A stretch of 64,000 nucleotides of DNA from Torreya grandis (GCA_037957365.1 JARHVA010001922.1:2181001-2245000), one strand, 5' to 3'. Shown: positions 1 through 13,264, numbered from the stretch's first letter. Notes: generated by a model not told the origin, from the sequence alone. A program made the numbers and translations.

Positions 1-1224
1 TCTAGGAAAGTTTGGGGCATAACTAACTCTATGATAGAATAATCTAAGTGAGAAGATTAATCACATTATATCTCACATGAAAAAATATTCAAGAAAAATT
101 GAACATATGGGTTTGTTCATTATCATACCTAGTTTATATGATCTAAATTTTAGACCAGGTGGCTGAGCGAAGAAAAAGATATGAAGGTTAAAGTTTAGCC
201 TTCCAGGCATAATTGAGATGGTCCCCATACTTAGATAAATCTGCACAAATTAAATTTTAAGTAAATATCAAAGAGATAAATGGAGCACATTGGCTCCAAG
301 ATACCAAGATGAAGTGAGATGAAGATATGTGGTTGAAGTTTAAAGTTTGATCAATAGATAATTCTTAATCATACATTAGAGATCTAATGAACTGTAGAAA
401 AGTCAATTTATTAAAGATATATTTGAGTAGATGCACTAATGACAAGTGTCATAATCATGAAGCCTACATAGTGAATAAATGAAGTGATTTAAAGACAAAA
501 GGTCAATGAGCAATGTAATATTACTAAGTGTCTCAATAGTGGTAACTGATAGGAATGTGTGGAAGGCATGTGCTAATGCCAATTGTCACATTCTCAAGAG
601 CTAAACAAAAATAAAGATTGAGCTTGTTAAAAGATTTGATAGTGAGCAAGAGATCATATAAAGGAGATCCAAAAGAGTAAGTGGAATCAATGGGATAAAG
701 TGCTTGAGGTTTAATGACATAGTGGTGAGTTAAAGACTGAGCAAGCTCAAGTTAATTCCTAAAGCTATAAATATAAGGCCTTGCCTATTAGACTAATAAG
801 CTATTTTGGTGAAAATTTATTATGTACAAGTGAATTCAAAGCTTTGATAAGAGTAGTGTTATAATTCTCAAATATTAAGCCAAGCCACATCAAAGCCAAG
901 GTGACAAGGAGAGAACGAGCCACATAATATCTATTTTCAAAGACTTCTTGATTCACATGCTAAGAAAGGCATTCAACAAAGCCATTTCTTCCAAGGAAGG
1001 TAAAAGAGTTGTGTCTTTTATGTTTTTGTTGTGCTTCATTTAGTTTTTGTTACTAAGCTCTCCTTAGTGTCTAGACTAGAGGTGTTAGGCATTTAGTGTG
1101 TTCATTTCATTTATTTTATGAGAATAGCATAAGACTAACCTCCCCTCTATGCCAAATTCCTAGTTCACACTAGTCATTTCACTTTGATGAATTTAGAGAA
1201 TAAAGGTGGCAGGGGGGGGGGTAA
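1..1224. other. Unassigned repeat flank, no gene recognised
   Basis: I recognise no coding region here. A TATA-like stretch (tataaata, about 766-773) lies in non-coding sequence. The segment ends in a purine-rich tract with ten G in a row (1212-1221), directly before a possible LTR start at 1225. The simplest reading is the 3' part of an older plus-strand LTR element (called H here), but its other end is not in the window. Confidence 0.3.
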
Positions 1225-1404
1225 TGTCACCTAAAAATGACACTTGATTGATAAGAGTGCTACTTGAGACCACATATCCCTAGCTTAACCATAGACCTAT
1301 CCTATGGCTCATTTTTACACTTATCCATCTTTCATATAGGACATAGGCATCCTTAGTCATCCCTAAAGTAGTCTTAGACCCTCATTCTTGTATCTTGGTC
1401 CTGC
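1225..1404 (+). repeat. Possible start of an older LTR (H), cut by element B
   Basis: The segment begins TG and contains a short inverted repeat (TGTCA...TGACA), a common look for a plant LTR start. It directly follows the G-run that could be its polypurine tract. Element B interrupts it at 1405-1409, and the interrupted sequence resumes at 26663. No partner LTR is visible, so this stays tentative. Confidence 0.28.
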
Positions 1405-1409
1405 ATGCC

Positions 1410-2707
1410 TGTTGATGCCTAAAATTTTATTCTCAATAAACAACCCCCTATGGGAAGCTTTATAGACGTGGGACTAAAATTAATATCTATGAAGCAACCT
1501 CTGGGATTTTAGAAGCTGGATCTTCAAATAATTAGTGAAGAAAAGGGGAATAAGGAAATGCAAAAAAACTAAAATGAAACTATCTAAGGTGATGCACCAA
1601 AATTCTTAATGTATCATTCCTAATTATTGAATAAAATAGCTTGGACTCTTTAAAAAATTACAAATAATTTAATAGAGCATATGCATGATTTAAATCCTAT
1701 AATATAAACAAAATCCAACACTATAGAAGAAAATAATATTAATAATAGATATCAATTATTTCCACACATAATTTAACACAGAACAACATGTCCTCTTCAT
1801 TTTGGGCATAAAAAAAAATACAAAGGCCCAAAGGCACACTATAAAATATTTAATCGTTCCCTTAATGGGCACCTACTAAGGTCTAAGAATGAAAAACAAT
1901 AACCAATGTTATTTCTATTAAAAATAAAACTATTATAATGGTTATTCTCTGGTAACAGTCATGAAAACAAAAACTATTATCTAACTACCATCCAACCCTT
2001 TATAAAAGAAAGAAATCCAAAATATATAGGCATGATAACTTAGCTTGATGGATTTTTTAAGACAAAAAGAATAAAAAAATAGAACCTAACACTCACATTC
2101 ATGATGAGGCCATTGCAATTGAAAATGAGAGCTTTAGCTCATAAGTATAGACGGTCCTCAAATCTTGGATATGGTGTAAACTTAATGCCTCATGATTCCC
2201 TTGATGCTAAGAATAAGTGTTATAGTGATTTGTGTCTCTCTCTAAACTTCTTATAGAATTATTACTAGAAATAGGGCCTACTTCTATCAATCAATGGTGT
2301 AGCTCCAAGATCTGACAAAAAAAACCTTGCCTTAGATAAGCACCCTAACAACATGTGGCACAAGGGAATGTCTCTTAAAGATAAAGATACCCATGGGTCC
2401 CATTAATTTAAAAAAAAAATGGCACACCTTTTTATTATAAATTAACTCCCTTTGATCCCAAGGAGTGATGTGATGCCATGTGGTGAGTTGGCACTCCTCT
2501 TAGAGGAATCAATAACTCTTTTGTGAAGGATGAGTGCAGGGGTGCCACATGGCACTAGTAGAAGGAGTCAAGAATTAGCCAAAAATTAAAAGGGGAAACC
2601 TAAGGGAAAATAGGAGGATGATACTTGATCCACCCAACTCTTTAATATTGCCCATAATGAAAATCTAACTCCTCCAAAAAAACTTCAAAATGTGGATTAG
2701 ATCCATA
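1410..2707 (-). repeat. 3' LTR of element B
   Basis: It matches 25397-26657 along its length, from TGTTGATGCC on the plus strand to GATCCATA at the other end. The terminal CA of the plus-strand reading has decayed to TA. It contains the palindrome GGTGATGCACC at 1588-1598, shared in position with the LTRs of A, C and D, and an inverted repeat GTGCCACATGGCAC near 2538. Confidence 0.82.
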
Positions 2708-2730
2708 GTTCTTGGTGAATTACAGAGAAA
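2708..2730 (-). other. Weak copy of the pre-LTR tRNA-like motif in B
   Basis: On the minus strand the sequence just before the 3' LTR reads AATTCACCAAGAAC. It shares TCACCAA with the same site in A and C. No polypurine tract is seen. Taken alone the match would not be convincing; its value is the identical position. Confidence 0.35.
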
Positions 2731-2989
2731 TCTACCTATAAATGAAAGAACCCAAAAAGTCTGGTTTCACAGATCAGTCTATGTAAAACTATAAAAAGTA
2801 AAGGCTCATAAAAATTATAGCTTTTGAAGAGTGGTGTTTAATGGCATCAAATTTACCTTTGAAGGTAGAGCTTTATTTTTCAGAGCCTCAGAGACTCTAT
2901 CCAAATCAATTATCGCCTTGAAGGAGATATTACTTAGACCTTGTACAACCACTCACATTTGAAACTCAAGATAGGTAAGAGGTTATATA

Positions 2990-5657
2990 ATAGTATCCAC
3001 TTAAAATATGTTTGACACTTGACCTAGGGCCACAAATATGGTCTGGTCATTTTGATTCATAACTAATAGCTCTTTTGTCTTATCCTCTAAAAGGACCATG
3101 TTATCTATAAGGAATGGGGAGGGGAGTCCTAACTAAACCAACTATTCAATGTGTCCCTTCATATACTAAACCAATTATTCCAAGGAATTCAAAAATGCCT
3201 TGAATTTTGATGCAACCTTGTTATAGATCAAGAATTCATTGACCTTGATCGTCACCTACCTTATATTAGCCACCCCTTCTACTTGGAGTATCTCATCCAT
3301 TATTCTATACAACTTTTGGACTAAGAGCCCTGAATCTTGGACCTTAGGGGATAAGAAGTTAAGGACCTGATCCATAGACGTGCTCACTTGTGTGCTTAAC
3401 CATTATGAGTTTGTAATGAACCTAAACACTGGCTTCAAGTTTGAGGCCACATTATTTATCCTGTATCAATATGAAACATATAATTTTTAAATCATTAGGA
3501 TAATGTCTATGGTTTGGGAGTGAGTAGTGATGTTATTCTTTAGTTGATAGATATCCAAGTCCTTGGCTTAAGAATCTTGCTATATTTTTTGTAGCATGCT
3601 CATAGAGTCCAAGAGATTCTTATGAGTCTATGTGAGTAATATTTATTTTTATTGAAGCTTATTTTCTATAACCTCTTTTTCCATTTTTATGCCATTCACC
3701 TCTACCTTCATCTTTGATATGTGGATCTACAATTGGGATCTTTGGTTTGATTCTAATTGAAATATCTCATAGGTGATATAACTCTGTAAGTCATATCTCA
3801 TCTTTGTGAGCTTTGTATATTTGGCTTTGGCTTCTGAATTTAGGTGGTTGACTATGGCTTTAATTCTTATGAGTTCTTGCTCCTTCTTCTCTAATCGATG
3901 GCCTACCTTGAAGTAGTCCATTATTATGGACTTTTGGGTCTCTTCCATGAGTTTGACCTTATCATGTGGCCTCACCTAGTTGAAGTTTAGGTTGATGATG
4001 TGGATCGAGTAATCTCTCAACTATATCTACTCTTGGGGCTTGATTACTATTGACATTATGTGCACAATCATCAAAGATTACTATACATGGTCAAAGAATG
4101 ACTATATGTGTGGTACCATTGGGGCCTTGGCCAATTTTACTCTTCTCTTTTCTACCTAGGGTTCTCAATCCTTCTTCATAGTCTCTAACTACTGGTGGAA
4201 TTATTCTTATGATTGAATAATTTTCCTACAAAAGGAGATCCCTATAGTAATCCAAAAATTATGATCACTTGTTATTATAAAGTAGCAGACATTGTTCCCT
4301 TGGGAATGAGTGAGTGAATGGTTAATGTGTAAGATAAGAAGGGTGGGAGGCCACATAGAGGGATTGTGGGTGATTGCACCAAGATGGATGTATTTATGGT
4401 GGATGAAGATGAAGGAGTAAAAAGTGACACAAGCATGGTGGATGGTTGAGTGGTGACTAAGGTGGAAATGGTAGAAGGAAAAGAAGAAGTGAATAATGAA
4501 GAAGAATTATAAAGGAGAGGGTGAGTAAAATGCACCTTTTTTTGATTTAGCTCAGGAGGAGAACTAGAAACTTGATCCTCAAAGCCAAGTTGAGATACCC
4601 TACTTTGGGCTACTTTATAGTGGCCTGCACCTTCTACTCAGGAGCTTCGTATAAAAGAGGGGGTCAAGATGTAGGCCTCTAAATTAAGGAAATTTCCTCT
4701 TCTTCACCTTAGGGGGTATCCTCTTCTTCTTCTGATAAAATCTCTTCTTTTGACCAAGCATCTCCCTCATGATACTCATCCCATATGTTTTAAAATTGCT
4801 CATCAATATCCAACTCCTCAAAATTTACCTCCATCTAGCTGATTTATTTCTTATAATTCTAATAGGCTTCCATTTGTTCCTTTCTCTATCCCCTCTAGAA
4901 GAGCTACACTCTTAAACCCTTGGTCATGAGCTTTGTGGGATCAAAATCCTAGATTGGTTTATAGAAAGACTCTGATGACTAGTAGGTGTTTGAGGGGATA
5001 TTTGATAGATCAACATAATTCTTAATGTCATCTACCATCAATGAATTTTTCTCTTTCAAGTATGTTCAAGGCTCAAAAATGAAGGGGGTGGTAGTCTATA
5101 GAGTGGCTATGTGGCTAGTCAGGTCGTAACTCTATTGATCATTAATTTGATCTAGGCCAAGCTCTACCATTTTGAGCATAAGCAAACACTCCTAAGATCT
5201 CCTCATAACTATAATGCCCCCCCTTGAAAAGGGGATGTCATATATAGCCCTCTTCTTTTAACCTATACCATATACTAAATTTATCATGTCAAGATGATAG
5301 GCTAACTCCAGGGCTAAGGTCTTATCTATGAACATGCAAGGGAGTTAGAATGGATCTTCCTTGAATCTATGGACCCTAATGAGGGTAAAGTGGGATCTAA
5401 AGAACCAGTCACATGGAATTTTTTAGTTAGTGAGCCATGCTCTCTAGTGGCCTATCATCTAGAAGGTAATAACTTCTTGATTGACATTGATCATGACTAG
5501 GGATAATAATCACTCTACAAACTCATGGTAATTATGCATGACTAAAAAGATGTGGGTCCATGTGGATATGGGGATTACCATATAGGGATATGTTACCATC
5601 TTTATTGAGTTGATGGTAACATATGGTGAAAAGAATCTAGTGCTTTGGTAAAGGATT
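2990..5657 (-). pseudogene. Additional ORF of element B, C-terminal part
   Basis: This continues the extra ORF that starts at 18916 and is split by element A. From about 5600 to 5090 one minus-strand frame can be followed with stops only as TAA, TAG or TGA. Next comes an acidic Glu-rich stretch (about 4860-4700) and a Ser/Thr/Pro-rich stretch (open from 4535 to 4275). The end is a charged, probably coiled-coil region with Lys/Glu heptad-like spacing (open from 3975 to 3727) that fades out towards 3000. It lies between integrase and the 3' LTR, a place where Tat elements are known to carry extra ORFs. I recognise no known domain and its function is unknown. The Ser/Pro block lies in a different frame from some neighbours, so small frameshifts are likely. 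Confidence 0.55.
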
Positions 5658-8600
5658 TATTATCACTTAGACTTTCACCCTTTGATGAAATGTCTCAGCT
5701 CTCCTCATCCAAGTGGAATAATTGAAACACCTCTAGGCTATGGGTAGCCTAAGAATGAGGTAAATATCTAGATAGGGCTAGTTCCCCTGATGTACCACTT
5801 GTAGATCACTAATATAACTATGATTGCAAGGAAAATGGAGAGAAAATTGAAAGTAAACTATCCTAAAGGATATGTTACACCAAATTAGTTGATGGATACC
5901 ATCTAGCTACATGTCACACATGAGACCAAGAGACTAACTAGGCATATACTTTTCTAATCTAAATCTTCTCACATCAGTATTTCATTATAAGGTTATGATG
6001 AATATTTAGGCTAGGAGGAATAGAAAATAGGCCTTGAATGGAACTATTTTAATATACTAACTCACTCAACCTTGAAACTTTATAGAACACTTCACATGAC
6101 ATGCAAGAAGAAGCTTTCAAGTTGTAAAAAGGTGAGAGAATGAGATAATAATGCTAAGGAAACAACAATCATCACTAAGCAAGATCAATAATTCAAGTGA
6201 ACACAATATGAATAGTCATAGAAGAGTTAAAAATAATTTGTCTTCATTGATCCATGGAATTCAAATGAGTAGGGCTTCACCATACTTAGGTGGAGCATAG
6301 TTTGCAAAGGCTAAAATGGCTAGTTCTTATAAAACTTAAGAGAGAGAGAAAAGGAGAAATAAGTCCAAAAATCATAAGGATAAGTGTTAAGATGATAAAA
6401 TTAGTTACATGTACATGAGAAGATAATGTGAAATTTATCATGCAAATTTAGGAAGCACAAGTGTCACCCCAAGTCATGAAACTCTTGAAATGTGGCATAA
6501 GAGTTCTCATTTTGCATAAGGAAATTACCTTCATCATTCACCACTACTTAAACGTCCCAAAACTGATTAGGGATATGTATAATGATTTGACTAAGAGGAA
6601 AGGGTTGTAGAAATGTCTATCCATGCATTTTTAATCACCTAAAATCTTCTAAAAGTGAACCATCACTGCTTATAGTCAAAGAAACTCCTTTTTCAATCAC
6701 CCCTCATACTTGGCCTGTAAAATGGATTTATTTTCCCATTAAAATCCATAAAATGAAGTGAATTAAATTTTTAAATAACATACATGGACTTAGATTCATT
6801 AGGCACACCTTAAAATCAACCTACTTGAAGCTTTTCACCCTTTCCACTATCATGTTCACTATGCCAGTTCTGACTAGATGAGATGATAGCTATTTTAGGA
6901 ACACTTAGGAGTTTTTATAAGACATTAAATTGACATGAGGGGTTATATTAAGTCCTAATATCACTTCTAAAGTTGAATTAATCTCTTGAAACTTCCTAGA
7001 TTCTACACAATACAAAAAAAAGTCAAAAACATCAATTTTATACCCTATCCATACAAGTATGAAACACCTCAAGTGGATTGGAAGGGTAATTATAGAGTAT
7101 CCTATCAGTTTAAATAATTTTCATGCACACTCCATCTTATCTAGATATCCATCCAACCTTATTTTCTTAGTTGGGTCATTAACCAGGGTTTATGAGGCTT
7201 TTAAGTGCTTTAGGATCTTAAGCTTTGTTCATGTAGAAGTGACATTGGAAATGATAAAAAATTACAAAAAATTAGATTTTAAGACCCTTTTAAACCTCCC
7301 AAAACTCCTTATATCCCCATGCATAACCTCCAAGATGTGAACTTCTAAAGTTACCCTATCAACCTTGATTCCTCATTTCCTGTAGGCTTAGACTATCTTT
7401 TTGCTAAAAGTGGATTTATCTATGAATTACTTGAATTAAAATAGATTGGAAACATATAATGTGTCCCAATATACATGATATAATCAATTATAATGTTCAA
7501 CTCATGATATAAGTGAAAATGACCCTCCATTTGGCTTCTAGGCTTAATCATGCTTGACAGGCCTGACTATAACCCTTGTGGTCTAGGCCACCTTATTGAG
7601 TTTCACAAATTTTTGGTTGGTTTCCATGTTTTTACCAGGTTCCATAAAACTCCCTACATATCTCTATAAGGTTACTTTATCTCCTAGTTCATCCTTTATC
7701 TGTACTTTCCAAAACGTACCAGTTTGTGCATAAAGGGAAGTATCCTTTGTCTAAGACAAAATAGAGGGTAGTTCCCATATTTAATAATTAAAAATGAAAG
7801 GTAGAGGAGCTTATTAAAGTGTTTTATATCCTATAAATTAAATTTTTTCCTTTTATCAGGTTATTAGGCCCCTCAAATGCACTAAAACCCAAGACAAACT
7901 TTGAAAGGATATATTTGTGATGCTTTTAAAAGGGTTTTATGCTCTATCTCCTTGACCTAAAGGTATAATGAGATGTCAATGCCATCATAATGAGTATATT
8001 CACAATGTTATAAAATGATTATAACCCATGATTTCACCTTGAAACCTATCCTTACTCAATTAGGCTTGACTGGTAGGCTGACCCTATCTATATATCTCCC
8101 CTGCTTATAGGTGTAAGTAAAACTCTTAGAGTTGATTAAATTGATATAAGGTATTATTGAAAACCTTAATGTCATCACATAGTTCATTGAGTCACCTATA
8201 CCATGATTTTTCTAGGCCAAAGACCTAGAACCATCACCACTTGGGTCACTGCCAGCTACAGTTACAATTAACTATTTATGGTAGAGCAGGGGTTTTATGG
8301 ATAAGAATTTACATTAGAACCAACATAATCATGGCTTATGATCCATTTGATGTATTTTAGAATCAAAATTTACTATAATGGTTTTTATTTCCATATTTTT
8401 CTCACTTCATGGATGGTGTAGGAGTTATAGTCTGTTGTAGGTGAACAATTTGGAATTAGGCACACTTGTAGGTGTATATGGGGCCTAAAACATAATATCT
8501 CACCTTATTTTGATGGAATTTTAGATCATAAATAATAATTTAATTGACTAGAACCATTTGATCATGGAGATGTTCTATGATCCAATTAAAGTCTAAACCA

Positions 8601-10440
8601 TTTCAAGTTGCAAACTTGGGTGAAGGGTCTCTTTGAGGTTCAAACCTGGAGGTGTTATTAACTGTGTTTAGTACATAAAAACACAACTTTGGGTCTTCCA
8701 AAAACCAATTTCCACTGATAATTTTCCATCCAAACTTTATAGAGTCCTTATATTGTATGAATAATGTAAAACATAATCATCTATATGCATCAAAATTCCT
8801 TGTAACCCTGGTGTATGTTATCAACCAAATGGTGAGGTTCTCTATTTTGTGCTTTTAGGGATTAGGGTTTTGAATTTACAATCCTTGCCTTTGGATGTGA
8901 TTTTCACTCTCACCTATAAAATTCAAAATTAAAGCATATTTTTCATACTATCAAACAATCCTAAAAACCTCATGGAATCTCCCAATCATATCAAAACTTG
9001 TCTAATCAACATTCTCAGTTTTTTGCTAGTGCCACCTGTAAGAGGTCATTTTCATATACAGGCAATAAGTGCAAGTGTGGAAAAATGTGCATTGTTTTGA
9101 CCATTTACTAAGTTTTCGTCCTATCTCAAAGATTTAAAATATATTTTTTATATCATCAAGGACCTTTCTCATCTCAAAAACTTCCTTCCAACATGATTTT
9201 CTCCATGAGAACACTTGTATATGTGATATATGGTAGGAAACTATGTAGAAGTACTGTATTGACTGTCACAATCATTATTATAATAAGTGAAAGGATTTAT
9301 TAATTTTTCATACCATGATAATGTATTAAAACTTTAAATACCATATTTTTAACTCCATGGATGTGTTAAAATACTAAACCTAGCTCAATCAATTGACTGT
9401 GCATGACAGTTATGGAGCCAACTGATTGCATGGTGTCTGTGACTATAATTTCATGAAGATTGATTTGGGGAAGGAGATTGAGAGGTGATGGGAATGAGAG
9501 GGTATTTTAAAAATTTAAATAAACCTATCATCACCTTTAAAAACCATTATCAAAGCATGAATATCTAAAAATGTTGGAAACATGCTTGTCATTCCCAATG
9601 AGAGCAATATACAAACTTGAGGTTACTTACTAATAAAAAAACTTTTAAAAAATTATAGAGACAATTATGGGAATATTTAAATTTCCTCTATATTTAATTA
9701 TAATAGCTATATTATATGAAATCATCCAAACCAAAGCAAAACCTATAGGGTACATGAAATAGTGAGCAAAAAAACATAGTCAACTTGTTTGAGATGATAC
9801 ATAAAGAATGGTTGAAAAATAATTGAAATTTTGTTATGGAAATGGATCTCTCTAATTTTAATTTCACCTCCCAAATGAATTTGGTCTAAAACCTCATTAA
9901 TTAGCTGTATCAAGAATAAACTTGATAACCACTTTAGTGTGTTTAGAAGGGCAAAGAAGGAACAAAATAGTTTTGGACATTCTATTAAAATTTTAGAGAA
10001 TTTAAAATGTGTAATTGAGTTTTAGGAATTTAAATAGACATTCCATTAACTTCTCCCACATGTCACTTTCCCTCATGGGCCGTACAAGTGTGAAACTTTT
10101 CCATTTTCAATTGGTTTCTTAATTTTTAGTTAGATAACCTATAAGATTCAGATGGGACTAACATTAATTATAGGGGATATGACTCCTTGGAAATTTTAAA
10201 GGAAAATAAGACACTTAGACACTTTTGAAACCATGCCACTTACATTTATGACCCCTAAAATTACTCTAAAAGACATAAGAATTAAAAAGACTAATGACCA
10301 AGGCTAATATGACATGAAATTACATCAAATGGGATATAACATACCCCATGAAAAAAATATTATACCCATAAAACATATAAAAATAATTTATTTACATATA
10401 GGGGCCCCAATTTGACTTGCAAGGTTAAATTTGGCCAACA
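5658..10440 (-). repeat. 3' LTR of element A
   Basis: It is homologous to 13265-18046 throughout, with many single-base differences and small indels, so the insertion is old. The plus-strand reading starts TATTATCAC (TG decayed to TA) and ends TTTGGCCAACA. The region near 5658-5880 is the R/U5-like end shared with the LTRs of C and D. A decayed copy of the shared palindrome lies at 5868-5881. A plus-strand frame of 93 codons (7059-7340) is also open at the same place in the other LTR. Confidence 0.85.
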
Positions 10441-10462
10441 AATTGGTGACTCATAGGGGTAG
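10441..10462 (-). other. tRNA-Arg-like motif before the 3' LTR of A
   Basis: Read on the minus strand this is CCCCTATGAGTCACCAATT, then the LTR start TGTTGG. GAGTCACCA resembles the 3' end of plant tRNA-Arg(ACG), GAGTCGCCA including the added CCA. On the plus strand it therefore looks like the tRNA-Arg primer-binding site used by Ogre-type elements. It sits where a polypurine tract is expected, and none is seen. Confidence 0.6.
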
Positions 10463-10797
10463 TATGTTTGTTCTACTAAAGATCAGTAGCCTTATCTTAT
10501 CGATGGGCTTGGGAGTCATATGAAGTCTAAAACAAAACAATAAGACCTTACACTTGAAAACAATAATTTTACCAAGATAATACAATTACTTACCTCATTC
10601 ACACCAAATAAAGGACACACACAAAGTAAATCAAACACATTAACAAGACACACATGTGATCAAAGCACTTAAGAAAAATAGAAAACAAACAACTATGCAC
10701 AACTAAAAACTACGCATAATTCCTTTCCAAGATAAAAAGGAAAGTTATTTGCATCTTATTTATGAGATAATTCATAGTGTCAAACAATTTGCTCCTT

Positions 10798-13060
10798 TTA
10801 TTGGATGTTTAGTATATTAGACCTATTCTTTAGCACTTCACTTGATCTGGTCTCAAGAAGATCATCCTTAAATAGGTATCTAATGTAAATTTATTCCTCT
10901 TGAATTTGTATACATACTTCATACTTCTTCCCATTATTCATCTCATGATCAACTTGTATCTTCTTGGTAGGCATGGCTTCAAGAGGAGTAGTTTCTTGTT
11001 CTTTGGAAGATTAAGGCCAATAGGAACTTATTCTTCCTTAAAAATCTGATGTGTTTCTCCCAACTTATTGAGAGGATGATAACCCATTTTGATGATTTCA
11101 AACATATCATCATGGGATGCATATGCTTCTTGAAAGTAATTTTTTTAAAAGTTTATTTTTCTTTGAATACTCACTTGAGTGTCAAGGCTGCCATCTCCAT
11201 TCTTTACTAGATCATAACCTCCTTGAAGAAGTATAACCTAATCTAATGAATGAAAGCAAGTCATCCAAGGATGATTAGAGAATTATTATTGACCATATAT
11301 GATATCTTGGATAGTGATGGAAGAATCAATGATGACTTCCTATTCTTCAACACAAGGAAAACATCCTTCAATATCAACATAATCAAAAGATTCAACATAA
11401 GAAATCACCTCTTCTTCAGCATTTAGAACCTCTTGAGAGCTCTCAAGTTGTATCTAGATTATCATAACTTGACTTTTCTTCTCAAGGACTAAAATATCCT
11501 CAATTTATTTCTCATTTTTGGTGATGCCAGTGCTAGGCATTTTGTAATCAGGTGACTTAGTCCAATGAGGCTGCCAAGGAGCTATGCTTTCTTCAAGCAA
11601 GAGTTCTAAATTATTATAAACCAAATGCTCCTATTTAAGTTCACACACCATAGGTACATCAAAGTAAAGGATGATAGGGTGAGGAAAATATGAAATAGTT
11701 GGTGGAGGTGGAACAAATAACTCAACATCAGATTGTGAATGAATTATAGGGGATTCTTTTTTGAGTTCTTGAAGAAGGGGAGGCAGACCTTGGGTTAAAA
11801 TAGCTTGGTTTTATTCTTTACATTTGATAATCACTTAATTATAATCTGATTAGGCTTGAGAAATATCTTGAGGAAGGTTAGATGGGGTGTGTTTAGTTAT
11901 AGGATCTTCTTTTGGCTCTAAACCTTCCATCACACCTTGACTTAACAATTTCATTCTTGACTCTAACTCTTCAATTTGCTTGGCTAGATTCTTTTGGAAA
12001 AGTATTTCTTTAATTTGAAAGGCATATTTATGAGGATAAAGAATACAAGAGGGTTGGTATGGAAAACAAGAGGTCTCTTGAGGAAGGGTGGGAGGGACTT
12101 GCATAGGATCAAGCTCTTTTTCAACTTCACCTCTTTATCAAGGATTTAATCCCCTTTCTTTCCCTATGATTCCACTACCTTATTCTAGCTTAGGATGTTA
12201 GGATTAGGAGTCTCTTCTTGAGGTAGATGTGTAATTTGAGGAGTGGATTAAGTTTTCAATAAACTTGGGATCTCCTTTGGCTTGGATTTTCCACCTTGTC
12301 TCCAACTTGGGATTTCATATCTATAAGTCTTTTATTGAGGTGGGGATGTAATAGGAGAGGGAAATGAGGGCTTAGATTCAACTTATTCTGCTAATAATAT
12401 GGATTGATTCATCTACTTCTTGGCTAACTCAATCTACCTATCAAGATTTGCTTCAAAAACCAAGTTTGACTTTCTAACTCTCTCTTTCAGTTGATTGGGA
12501 AAAGGATGACTTTGATAAGCTTGATTGGGTTCATAAGTAAGGGTCAAGTACAAATGATAGTAATCTTAGGGAGGTGGATATGAGAGTTGATAGATTTTAT
12601 GAGGCTGTTCCTCATGAAATATTAGCCTATCTTATAAGGATGCAACCAAACCACTCACATCAAACATCTCACTTATGAGCCTTTACCAATTTGCTCTCTC
12701 AATAGGTGCTCACTCTCTTTTAACTAGATCTAATGTATCTCTCACATTATGAATGAGATGACTAAGAACATCTTGACCATGCCCCCTTAGTGTGTTAAGA
12801 TCTATCATGTACCTCTCATAGCCCAAGAGATTTTTATTTAAGGTTGAAATGGACTAATTTTGAGAAGAAACTAGGTCGACTAGGAGGGAAAATATATTAA
12901 GAAGGCTAGTTATAGGACTGATAGAACTAATTATGAGGTTGATAAGGGTCATATTAAAGCTAGTAAGGATCATAACAAGGCTTAAAATAATCATACAAAG
13001 GTTGATAGGGAATATCTCACCAACTTGTGTAAAATAATACTCAACACCAAAATTAGCCAT
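10798..13060 (-). pseudogene. Single internal ORF of element A, unknown protein
   Basis: A long minus-strand protein of roughly 750 residues fills the core of element A. The start is taken as the ATG at 13060-13058. The N-terminal 60-70 residues can be read in a neighbouring frame as a Tyr/Pro/Gln-rich tract with repeated DPYQ-like units. Then comes a region ending in GYERYMIDLN (about 12800), a long charged and Pro/Gln-rich middle, and an acidic C-terminal half. Most interruptions are TAA or TAG, plus a few frameshifts. I find no protease or pol motif and no zinc knuckle. Its layout parallels the ORF of element D (41629-43751): Tyr/Pro-rich start, Pro-rich middle, acidic end. It could be a divergent Gag; that is inference. 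Confidence 0.6.
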
Positions 13061-13239
13061 GGAAGTTCATTTGGAAGCAAGAACACAAAGAAAAATTTAC
13101 CAATAATTTTAAAAAGGAAAACTCGGGATACTTGACCAACTGATGTAACTTCAAAATCATCATTGATGCTTGGATATATTCCTCCAAATGTTGATGTGTT
13201 GAAATACAAAATGAAAAAGCTTTCAACTTCTTGGATAAT

Positions 13240-13259
13240 GAGTCTCACTAGGCATGCCA
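13240..13259 (-). other. Primer-binding site of element A
   Basis: The minus-strand sequence TGGCATGCCTAGTGAGACTC begins five bases inside the right LTR. Its complement has the layout of a tRNA 3' end: T-arm CCCAC, a seven-base acceptor strand, a discriminator base and CCA. B, C and D carry the same site. I could not assign the tRNA. Confidence 0.65.
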
Positions 13260-13264
13260 AAAAC

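Noticed and set aside
10441..10462. Reading element A as a plus-strand element because a tRNA-Arg primer site seems to follow its left LTR
   Set aside because: The internal ORF of A is on the minus strand. In C, where gag, protease, RT and integrase are clear and all minus, the same motif lies at the same end. A second, shared primer site lies at the other end in all four elements.
13240..13259. Partial tRNA genes at the four primer sites
   Set aside because: Only about 20 bases match a tRNA end, always beside an LTR; no cloverleaf continues into the flank.
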